NCBI GenBank assembly: GCA_947377625.1
Contig: CANCGR010000181.1
Location: 1-6,059, forward strand
Length of the DNA stretch: 6,059 bases
DNA from: Gammaproteobacteria bacterium
GTDB lineage: Bacteria; Pseudomonadota; Gammaproteobacteria; Pseudomonadales; Pseudohongiellaceae
Direction of reading: 5' to 3'
Part shown: piece by piece, positions 1-4,994 of the stretch
How the letters are laid out: each line of letters starts with the position of its first letter
Position numbering within the stretch: the stretch's first letter is position 1
The notes under the pieces: generated by a model
Seen by the model: the letters and a program-made list of their open reading frames with translations, nothing else
What the model was told of the DNA's origin: nothing
Databases searched by the model: none
Position numbers and translations under genes: made by a program

Positions 1-822
1 GGCAAGATGGTGGCTGAAGATCCGACCTTTCGTGTTGAAACAGATATCGACTCCGGTGAGATCATCCTCAAAGGCATGGGTGAATTGCATCTGGACATCA
101 AAGTAGACATTCTGAAGCGTACCTACGGCGTTGAACTGGTAGTCGGCCAGCCACAGGTGGCTTACCGCGAAACCATCACCCGCGAAGTCGAAGACAGCTA
201 TACCCACAAGAAACAATCCGGTGGTTCAGGGCAGTACGGCAAGATTGACTACATCATCCGTCCAGGCGAGCCCAACTCCGGCTTTACCTTTGTTACTTCG
301 GTAGTGGGCGGCAGCGTTCCCAAGGAATTCTATCCAGCCGTTGAAAAAGGTTTCAGACTGATGATGTCAACCGGTGTCCTGGCTGGCTTCCCGGTGTTGG
401 ACGTTGAAGTCGATCTGACCGACGGTGCCTTCCACGCCGTTGACTCCTCGGCCATTGCGTTTGAAATCGCGGCCAAAGGTGCCTTCCGTCAAACCATGCC
501 CAAAGCCGGCCCGCAATTGCTGGAGCCGATCATGAAAGTAGACGTTTACAGCCCGGAAGATCACGTCGGTGACGTGATTGGTGACTTGAACCGTCGTCGC
601 GGCATGATCCTGGATCAGGAAAAGAACCTTACCGGTGTGCGTATCAAAGCCAACGTGCCGCTTGCCGACATGTTCGGTTACATCAGCACCCTGCGCACCA
701 TGACGTCAGGTCGCGGTCAGTTCTCGATGGAGTTCTCGCACTACTCGCCATGCCCAAATACTGTCTCTGAAGCTGTTATTGCCAGAGAGAAAGAGAAGAA
801 GGCTGCGGCGGCCAAAAAGTAA
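1..822 (+). CDS. fusA: Elongation factor G, C-terminal part (5' end outside window), probably a fusA2-type paralogue
   Basis: EF-G is the GTPase that drives tRNA-mRNA translocation on the ribosome and, with RRF, recycles it. The frame is open from base 1, giving the last 273 residues; the G domain and domain II lie upstream of the window. Visible are the end of domain III (GMGELHLDI, residues 25-33, and GQPQVAYRET, 49-58), domain IV with KQSGGSGQYG (71-80) and the tip-loop segment HAVDSS (145-150) carrying the conserved His, and domain V with LLEPIMKV (173-180) and GDVIGDLNRRRGM (190-202). The protein ends in a Lys/Ala-rich tail (KEKKAAAAKK) that E. coli FusA lacks. A strong terminator follows directly, with no tuf gene, unlike the canonical rpsL-rpsG-fusA-tufA operon; this is why I infer a second EF-G copy. 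Family assignment is secure; the paralogue call is inference. Confidence 0.96.
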   Translation, partial: GKMVAEDPTFRVETDIDSGEIILKGMGELHLDIKVDILKRTYGVELVVGQPQVAYRETITREVEDSYTHKKQSGGSGQYGKIDYIIRPGEPNSGFTFVTSVVGGSVPKEFYPAVEKGFRLMMSTGVLAGFPVLDVEVDLTDGAFHAVDSSAIAFEIAAKGAFRQTMPKAGPQLLEPIMKVDVYSPEDHVGDVIGDLNRRRGMILDQEKNLTGVRIKANVPLADMFGYISTLRTMTSGRGQFSMEFSHYSPCPNTVSEAVIAREKEKKAAAAKK

Positions 823-845
823 GCTTTTTGACGTGCTATTACCTG

Positions 846-879
846 GCCCTGCCCGTGAAAACGGGCGGGGCTTTTTTTT
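846..879 (+). terminator. Rho-independent terminator of fusA
   Basis: An uninterrupted 11-bp stem (GCCCTGCCCGT, 846-856, against ACGGGCGGGGC, 861-871, one G:U pair) closes a GAAA tetraloop at 857-860 and is followed by eight T residues (872-879). It begins 24 bases after the fusA stop codon. This insulates the downstream aminotransferase gene from fusA transcription, so that gene should have its own promoter between about 880 and 954. Confidence 0.93.
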
Positions 880-954
880 ATGTAAGGTGCGCACCCGTGC
901 TTTTCTGGCAGGGAACACTTAACATTGTCCGATTGCAGATATCAGGATTACCCC

Positions 955-2082
955 ATGCCCGGCTTGCTTCCCAATGTAGACCCAGACGGTCTACTCGAAT
1001 ATTCAGTTGTCTATACCGATCGCGCCCTCAACCACATGTCACAGTCCTTTCAAGGCGTGATGCGTGATTGCTCTGCGCTGCTCAAAGAGGTTTATCAGGC
1101 CGACGGCGTTGCCATCGTGCCAGGCAGCGGCACCTTTGGCATGGAGGCAGTAGCCCGCCAATTTGCCACGGCGCAAAAGTGTCTGGTGATCCGCAATGGC
1201 TGGTTCTCCTATCGCTGGACCCAGATTCTGGACATGGGGCGGATTGCGTCGGAATGCACAGTGCTCAAAGCACGCCAGGCCAAGGATGAAACCCAGTCCC
1301 CATTCGTGCCTTGCCCGATCGAAGAAGTCGTTGCCACCATCAAGTCGCAGCAACCGGCAGTAGTGTTTGCGCCGCATGTGGAAACATCATCGGGCATGAT
1401 GCTGCCGGAATCCTATATGCGTGCGCTGGCTGATGCTGTGCATGAAGTCGGCGGCCTGCTGGTCATTGACTGCATCGCCTCCGGCACCATCTGGCTGGAC
1501 ATGAAACAACTTGGTATTGATGTGCTGATCAGCGCGCCGCAAAAAGGCTGGAGCGCATCGCCCTGCTGTGGGCTGGTAATGATGAGCACGCGCGCATTGG
1601 AGCGCACTCGCGCTACCACCAGCACCAGCTTTGCCTGCGATCTCGGCAAATGGCTGCAGATCATGGAGACCTATGAAAAAGGCGGCCATGCTTATCACAC
1701 CACTATGCCCACCGACAGCCTGCGCATATTCCGGGATTTGATGCGGGAAACCCAAGCCTTGGGTTTTGCCAACTTGAAGCAGCAGCAATTGGAGTTGGGT
1801 AACAAGGTGCGTGCGCTGATGGAAAGCAAAGGCTTTGCCAGTGTTGCGGCCGAAGGCTTCAAGGCGCCGGGTGTTGTCGTCAGCTTTACCAGTGATGTTG
1901 ATCTGCAGAACGCTTCCAAGTTTCTCGCGCAGGGTTTGCAAGTGGCGACCGGTGTGCCCTTGCAGTGCGATGAGCGGGCTGATTTCAGAACCTTCCGCGT
2001 TGGCTTGTTTGGCCTCGACAAATTGCAGAACATCGACCGCACGGTGGCGCAATTGGCAACGGCGTTGGACAAAGTTATCTGA
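955..2082 (+). CDS. Class-V PLP-dependent aminotransferase (alanine/serine-glyoxylate aminotransferase-like), substrate unknown
   Basis: This is a 375-residue fold-type I aminotransferase, a soluble cytoplasmic enzyme that moves an amino group to a 2-oxo acid through pyridoxal phosphate. Visible family features: phosphate-binding PGSGTFGME (56-64), NGWFSYRW (81-88), HVETSSG (141-147), the Asp that contacts the PLP ring nitrogen in VIDCIAS (D172), the Schiff-base lysine in APQKGW (K197), and a C-terminal FRVGLFG (347-353) whose Arg348 should bind the substrate carboxylate. The stretch after the lysine, SASPCCGLVMM, differs from the APPGLS-type sequence common in AGT/SGAT enzymes, so I do not name a substrate. 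The start at ATG 955 is preferred because AGGA (944-947) lies 7 bases upstream; a TTG at 925 would add ten residues but has poorer spacing. It stands alone, converging on cobO with 30 bases between stop codons. Confidence 0.9.
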   Translation: MPGLLPNVDPDGLLEYSVVYTDRALNHMSQSFQGVMRDCSALLKEVYQADGVAIVPGSGTFGMEAVARQFATAQKCLVIRNGWFSYRWTQILDMGRIASECTVLKARQAKDETQSPFVPCPIEEVVATIKSQQPAVVFAPHVETSSGMMLPESYMRALADAVHEVGGLLVIDCIASGTIWLDMKQLGIDVLISAPQKGWSASPCCGLVMMSTRALERTRATTSTSFACDLGKWLQIMETYEKGGHAYHTTMPTDSLRIFRDLMRETQALGFANLKQQQLELGNKVRALMESKGFASVAAEGFKAPGVVVSFTSDVDLQNASKFLAQGLQVATGVPLQCDERADFRTFRVGLFGLDKLQNIDRTVAQLATALDKVI

Positions 2083-2112
2083 CAGGTCTTCTGAACTTGG
2101 CTTTCTGAATTA

Positions 2113-2709
2113 TCAGTAGTCAACGCCAAGTCTTGCTTTGATGCCGGTGTCGTATGCGTGTTTGAGGTTCTTCACTTCGCTTACGGTATCCGCCAGTTCC
2201 CGCAGCGCTGTGCCACCACCACGCCCGGTAACGATGACGCTCAGCTGGGGTGAGCGTTGACGCAGGGCATTCAGCACCACGGCTTCGTCGAGAAATTTGT
2301 AGGCGAGCATGTAGGTAAGTTCGTCCAGCAACAGCACATCCAGTGTTGGGTCTTTCAACATATCGTCAGCGGCCAGCCAGGTGCGGTGCGCGGCGGCTTG
2401 GTCAGCAGCAAAATTCTGCGTGTCCCAAGTGAAGCCGGTGCCCATCTGTACCAACGGAATCTCCGGGTAGCAGTCGCGCAACAGCAGTTCTTCGCCGGAG
2501 GCCTGCGTGCCTTTGATGAACTGCACCACCGCCACTTTTTGGCCATAGCCCAGTGCGCGAAAAATCATGCCGAAGCCGGACGTGGTTTTGCCCTTGCCAT
2601 CGCCGGTGAGCAGCACGACTACACTCTGCTCGTGGGACGCCCGTTCTATACCGGCGTCGACACTGGCTTTTTGCAGGGCCATGGTCTTGTTGAATTTGTC
2701 AGCTTGCAT
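2113..2709 (-). CDS. cobO: Cob(I)yrinic acid a,c-diamide (corrinoid) adenosyltransferase, CobO/BtuR/CobA type
   Basis: This enzyme transfers the 5'-deoxyadenosyl group of ATP to reduced Co(I) corrinoids, making adenosylcobalamin or its precursors, in de novo synthesis or salvage. The 198-residue product matches the roughly 196-residue E. coli BtuR along its length. It has an N-terminal helical arm (1-28), P-loop GDGKGKTT (36-43), VVQFIKGT, the signature GFTWDTQN, Walker-B-like LDVLLLDELTYM, TGRGG, ELADTVSE and the C-terminal GVDY. The start is set at the minus-strand ATG (2709-2707) because AGGA sits 5 bases upstream; an ATG 12 codons earlier would run further into ylqF and lacks support. The gene overlaps the end of ylqF by 11 bases (2699-2709), so the two are probably co-transcribed and perhaps translationally coupled. 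No cobalamin riboswitch is seen nearby and no other cob/btu gene is in the window; salvage versus de novo role cannot be decided. Confidence 0.95.
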   Translation of the reverse strand: MQADKFNKTMALQKASVDAGIERASHEQSVVVLLTGDGKGKTTSGFGMIFRALGYGQKVAVVQFIKGTQASGEELLLRDCYPEIPLVQMGTGFTWDTQNFAADQAAAHRTWLAADDMLKDPTLDVLLLDELTYMLAYKFLDEAVVLNALRQRSPQLSVIVTGRGGGTALRELADTVSEVKNLKHAYDTGIKARLGVDY

Positions 2710-3583
2710 CGGAATCCTGGAGCGCAGATGAAGCATCGCCGGCATCGGCTAAGGTTGCAGGTGGAATATCGTCAGGCGTTTCCAGACTTAGGCGCCCCAG
2801 TTTGCCGGTGCGCAGGTCATTGATGATGACTTCACCGGCCTTGGTGTAATCGATGCCGGCCTTGGTAAGGCAGCCGCGCTTTTTGCCAATGGCTTCCAGA
2901 TAGGCCAGCGGCTGCAAACCTGCCGGCTCAATGCCGTAGCGCTCCTTCAAGGCTCTCGGGTAGCGCTCCTGCATAAACTGGACGGCAAACAGTCCGACAT
3001 CGCCCAGCTCGATCGCGGTGTTGCGAATGGCGCCACTGGCGGCCAGACGGTAGGCCGCCTGCTGGTCTTCCAGCTTGGGCCACAGGATGCCGGGTGTATC
3101 CAGCAGCACCAGATTTTCGCCTAGCTGGATTTCCTGACGGGCCTTGGTGACCGCAGGTTCATCGCCCACCTTGGCAATCTTGCGGCCTGCCAGCAGGTTG
3201 ATCAGGGTCGACTTGCCGACATTGGGGATGCCGACAATCATCAAACGGTTGGCGCGGCTGGCTTTGCGCTCCAGCTTGGAGGTACTGCGGCGCAACAGGA
3301 TTTTGAGGTCGGTGGCGTCCTCCTTTTCAAACATCATGCAGGGGATGCCTTGGGCTTCGTAAAAGGCCAGCCAGCGTTTGGAAACCGCTGGGTCGGCGAG
3401 GTCTGCCTTGTTGAGCACGCGTAGCCGCGCTTTGTTGCCTATCAGGCTGTTCAGCAAGGGATTTTCGCTGGCGTAGGGCAGGCGGGCATCGACAATTTCC
3501 AGCACGCCATCCACCTGCTGCAGAGCTAAGGTAATGTCCTTGCGGGCCTTGTGCATGTGGCCTGGATACCAACCAATGGTCAT
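2699..3583 (-). CDS. ylqF: Circularly permuted ribosome biogenesis GTPase YlqF/RbgA
   Basis: RbgA/YlqF-type GTPases act late in assembly of the 50S ribosomal subunit. The 294-residue product shows the diagnostic permuted motif order G4-G5-G1-G2-G3. After the N-terminal GWYPGHMHKA (4-13) come VDARLPYAS (31-39), G4 NKAD (58-61), P-loop G1 GIPNVGKST (118-126), a likely G2 Thr in EPAVTKARQ (T146), and G3 DTPG (162-165), followed by a C-terminal helical domain that in this family contacts rRNA. Length is close to B. subtilis RbgA (about 282), with an extra acidic, Ala/Asp-rich tail (about 270-294). The start ATG (3583-3581) is preceded by an excellent AAGGAGT (complement of 3588-3594). It is first in a two-gene unit with cobO and diverges from bolA. 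Its promoter must lie in the 96-base gap, but I find no convincing -35/-10 pair on this strand. Confidence 0.95.
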   Translation of the reverse strand: MTIGWYPGHMHKARKDITLALQQVDGVLEIVDARLPYASENPLLNSLIGNKARLRVLNKADLADPAVSKRWLAFYEAQGIPCMMFEKEDATDLKILLRRSTSKLERKASRANRLMIVGIPNVGKSTLINLLAGRKIAKVGDEPAVTKARQEIQLGENLVLLDTPGILWPKLEDQQAAYRLAASGAIRNTAIELGDVGLFAVQFMQERYPRALKERYGIEPAGLQPLAYLEAIGKKRGCLTKAGIDYTKAGEVIINDLRTGKLGRLSLETPDDIPPATLADAGDASSALQDSDAS

Positions 3584-3608
3584 GATTACTCCTTGTACTA
3601 GTGAACAG

Positions 3609-3637
3609 TTGTTATTTTAGTCGCTAACCCCGATATT
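3609..3637 (+). promoter_or_regulatory. Candidate sigma70 promoter for bolA
   Basis: In the divergent ylqF-bolA gap, TTGTTA (3609-3614, 4 of 6 matches to TTGACA) and GATATT (3632-3637, 4 of 6 to TATAAT) are separated by exactly 17 bases. Transcription would start near 3644, leaving a leader of about 36 bases with AGGAA at 3667-3671. Short inverted repeats, AACA-GT-TGTT (3604-3613) and TTAG-TCG-CTAA (3617-3627), overlap the -35 and the spacer. Individually these are too short to exceed chance. E. coli bolA is known to use stress/stationary-phase promoters; I see nothing here specific to that. Confidence 0.3.
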
Positions 3638-3679
3638 CCTTAGTGTTATCCATTGTTACGAGTGCCAGGAAATCAGGTT

Positions 3680-3979
3680 ATGACAGTCGCAGACAGCATC
3701 ACCCAGAAAGTGCAGCAGGCACTTAACCCCACTCATCTGCAATTGGAAAACGAAAGTCACATGCATTCCGGGCCGCGTACTGACAGCCATTTCAAACTGG
3801 TGGTAGTGGCGCAACAGTTCCAGGGCATAAGCAAAGTGAAGCGGCATCAGCAGCTGTACGGGCTTCTGAAAGCGGAGCTGGAGGGGCAGGTGCACGCACT
3901 GGCCTTGCATCTGTATACGCCGGCAGAGTGGCAGCAAGCTTCGGTTCCAGTCTCGCCATTATGCTCCAGTAAAAAATAA
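3680..3979 (+). CDS. bolA: BolA family protein
   Basis: BolA proteins are small cytoplasmic KH-like proteins that form [2Fe-2S]-bridged complexes with monothiol glutaredoxins. In enterobacteria they also affect cell shape, biofilm formation and transcription. The 99-residue product (E. coli BolA is about 105) carries the typical NESHMHSGPRTDSHFKLVVV segment (24-43), FQGISKVKRHQQLYGLL (47-63, where the family's nucleic-acid-binding-like helix lies), and VHALALHLYTPAEW (71-84) with the invariant His77 expected to ligate the cluster. The tail (85-99) is short, Ser/Lys-rich and probably disordered. ATG 3680 is chosen because AGGAA (3667-3671) sits 8 bases before it; a TTG at 3653 would add nine unconserved residues. 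No hairpin terminator follows, so readthrough into the downstream AT-rich spacer and bax is possible. No glutaredoxin gene is in the window. Confidence 0.94.
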   Translation: MTVADSITQKVQQALNPTHLQLENESHMHSGPRTDSHFKLVVVAQQFQGISKVKRHQQLYGLLKAELEGQVHALALHLYTPAEWQQASVPVSPLCSSKK

Positions 3980-4057
3980 CAATATCAAATAGATACAATT
4001 AATTCTTAATAAAAAACATTAGTTAAGTTTCAAGCAAGCTTCCTGCTCCGGGGTGGG
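3971..4057 (+). promoter_or_regulatory. AT-rich spacer, probable promoter region of the bax transcript
   Basis: From 3971 to 4030, 52 of 60 bases are A or T, in sharp contrast to the flanking genes, and A-tracts occur at 3971-3976 and 4011-4016. TACAAT (3994-3999) matches five of six positions of a -10 hexamer, but the -35 position is occupied by the A-tract rather than a consensus hexamer. Such composition is typical of promoter/UP-element DNA, but no single promoter can be fixed by eye. The G-rich patch 4050-4065 ends the region abruptly. Confidence 0.3.
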
Positions 4058-4067
4058 TGAGGGGGTG
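4058..4067 (+). promoter_or_regulatory. Strong Shine-Dalgarno of the putative leader ORF
   Basis: TGAGGGGGTG can pair with all ten bases complementary to the canonical TAAGGAGGTG, eight as Watson-Crick and two as G:U pairs (the A positions 2 and 6 are G here). The core GGGGG (4061-4065) lies 9 bases before ATG 4075, an ideal distance. The Bax start at 4146 is about 80 bases away and out of its reach. The alternative is that this is simply a G-rich patch. Confidence 0.4.
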
Positions 4068-4076
4068 TGTTATCAT
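4068..4076 (+). promoter_or_regulatory. Possible extended -10 promoter for bax (alternative to leader ORF)
   Basis: TGT followed by TATCAT (4071-4076) fits the extended -10 pattern TGn-TATAAT with five of six hexamer matches. The -35 position (about 4048-4053, CCGGGG) has no consensus, which extended -10 promoters can tolerate. A start near 4083 would give an untranslated leader of about 63 bases without a Shine-Dalgarno. The element overlaps the leader ORF's ATG, so if it is the main promoter the leader ORF is not translated. Confidence 0.27.
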
Positions 4077-4143
4077 GGTGCCCAAAATATCCGTGGCTAA
4101 TAGCAAGGCCTTCAATTTACCTACTAGCAAAGACCTACGTTAA
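4075..4143 (+). CDS. Putative 22-codon leader peptide upstream of bax
   Basis: ATG 4075 opens a frame of 22 codons ending at TAA 4141-4143. The product begins MVPKISVAN and continues SKAFNLPTSKDLR. It resembles nothing I know and has no hydrophobic segment. Support is contextual: an extended Shine-Dalgarno (4058-4067) at 9-base spacing, and a stop only two bases before the ATG of the bax-like gene, which has no visible Shine-Dalgarno of its own. That arrangement is typical of translational coupling. The frame is not the bax frame, and the bax frame meets TAG at 4125-4127, so it is not simply an N-terminal extension. A chance ORF of this size is quite possible, and an overlapping promoter reading (4068-4076) competes with it. 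Confidence 0.35.
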   Translation: MVPKISVANSKAFNLPTSKDLR

Positions 4144-4145
4144 CC

Positions 4146-4994
4146 ATGATGTCGACAAGTAACAAACAACGACATGCGCTCTTGATGCACACGCTGCTGG
4201 CAGCAGCCATGGTGGCCGGGGCTTATCATTTGAAAGCACCGCAACCGTCACAAGCCTTGAAGCCAACCTTTACCATCCGCCCCTTAAGTGACTATCACAT
4301 CCCCGAGCCTTCGGTAGTCGTGCTTCCTGATTTTGCTGCCATTCATGACATTGAACTCAAGAAGCAGGCATTCTTTGATTTCCTGCAGCCCTTCATTGAT
4401 GCCAAGAATGCCGAAGTGCGCAAACAGCGTCTGCGCTTGCAGCTGATCGTGGCCAGGATCAAGGTCGGCGTTGCGCTGGGTCATGATGACAACGTGTTCC
4501 TGTGGGACCTGGCTCGCAAATACGAGATGAAGACCGATGACCTGCATGAGCCTGGTTTCCTCGACCGTATGACGCACAGGGTCGATGTATTGCCGCCGTC
4601 ACTGGTGTTGGCCCAGGCTGCCAATGAGTCGGGCTGGGGCACCTCCCGCTTCGCCCAAGAGGGCTATAACTTTTTTGGACAATGGTGCTACACCGAAGGT
4701 TGTGGGCTCGTGCCCGGCAGTCGCCGTTCGGATGCCAGCCATGAAGTCAAAAGTTTCAACAGTGTGGCCGATGCCGTGAATGCCTATTTCCGCAATCTGA
4801 ATACCTTTCCCAGCTACCAGGATTTGCGCTTGATCAGGCAGGAGCTGCGGCAGGATTCCAAGCCTATCGACGGCATCTCGTTGACCGAAGGGCTGGTCAA
4901 ATATTCGGAACGCGGTGAAAAGTACATTCAGGATCTGCAGGCGGTGATTTACAAAAACAACCTGTTGGCGCGCGACAAGACTCTCTATCCCTGA
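4146..4994 (+). CDS. bax: Bax-family glucosaminidase-domain protein (membrane-anchored or secreted)
   Basis: This 282-residue protein resembles E. coli Bax, a GH73-like (mannosyl-glycoprotein endo-beta-N-acetylglucosaminidase) protein expected to cleave peptidoglycan glycan strands in the periplasm. A basic start (K7, R9) precedes a hydrophobic segment (11-28), a signal anchor or poor signal peptide, so export is inferred. A Pro-rich linker follows, then a helical region (62-145) corresponding to the Bax N-terminal part. The glucosaminidase core has VLPPSLVLAQAANESGWGTS (148-167) with catalytic Glu161, then YNFFGQW (174-180). A Cys pair (C181, C186) matches one in E. coli Bax and could form a disulfide. 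SVADAVNAYFRNLNT (206-220), SYQDLR (223-228) and YSERGEKYI (253-261) complete the family pattern. No Shine-Dalgarno precedes ATG 4146 or the adjacent ATG 4149, so the start rests on the N-terminal hydrophobic segment and possible coupling to the leader ORF. Confidence 0.88.
   Translation: MMSTSNKQRHALLMHTLLAAAMVAGAYHLKAPQPSQALKPTFTIRPLSDYHIPEPSVVVLPDFAAIHDIELKKQAFFDFLQPFIDAKNAEVRKQRLRLQLIVARIKVGVALGHDDNVFLWDLARKYEMKTDDLHEPGFLDRMTHRVDVLPPSLVLAQAANESGWGTSRFAQEGYNFFGQWCYTEGCGLVPGSRRSDASHEVKSFNSVADAVNAYFRNLNTFPSYQDLRLIRQELRQDSKPIDGISLTEGLVKYSERGEKYIQDLQAVIYKNNLLARDKTLYP

Noticed and set aside
828..833. TTGACG resembling a -35 box just after the fusA stop
   Set aside because: No -10 hexamer at a usable distance, and the terminator hairpin lies immediately downstream, so a transcript from here would be terminated.
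925..954. TTG start giving the aminotransferase ten more residues
   Set aside because: ATG 955 has AGGA at 7-base spacing and fits the family's N-terminus; the TTG has a weaker and more distant G-rich site.
1387..2052. 221-codon open frame on the minus strand inside the aminotransferase gene
   Set aside because: It is a shadow of the convincing PLP aminotransferase frame; its His/Gln-rich composition is typical of antisense translation.
2257..2823. 188-codon open frame on the plus strand opposite cobO and the end of ylqF
   Set aside because: It lies entirely antisense to two well-recognised genes, has no recognisable protein features, and reflects codon bias of the opposite strand.
3584..3679. 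Search for a ylqF promoter on the minus strand, including TAAAAT (complement of 3614-3619)
   Set aside because: The -10-like hexamer has only a 2-of-6 match at the -35 position, so no promoter is called.
3656..3937. 93-codon minus-strand frame opposite bolA
   Set aside because: The bolA frame has the full family signature; the antisense product has no recognisable feature.
3933..4042. Ten-base direct repeat AGCAAGCTTC at 3933-3942 and 4033-4042, exactly 100 bases apart
   Set aside because: It is short, one copy lies within bolA coding sequence, and there are no other signs of an insertion or duplication; treated as chance.
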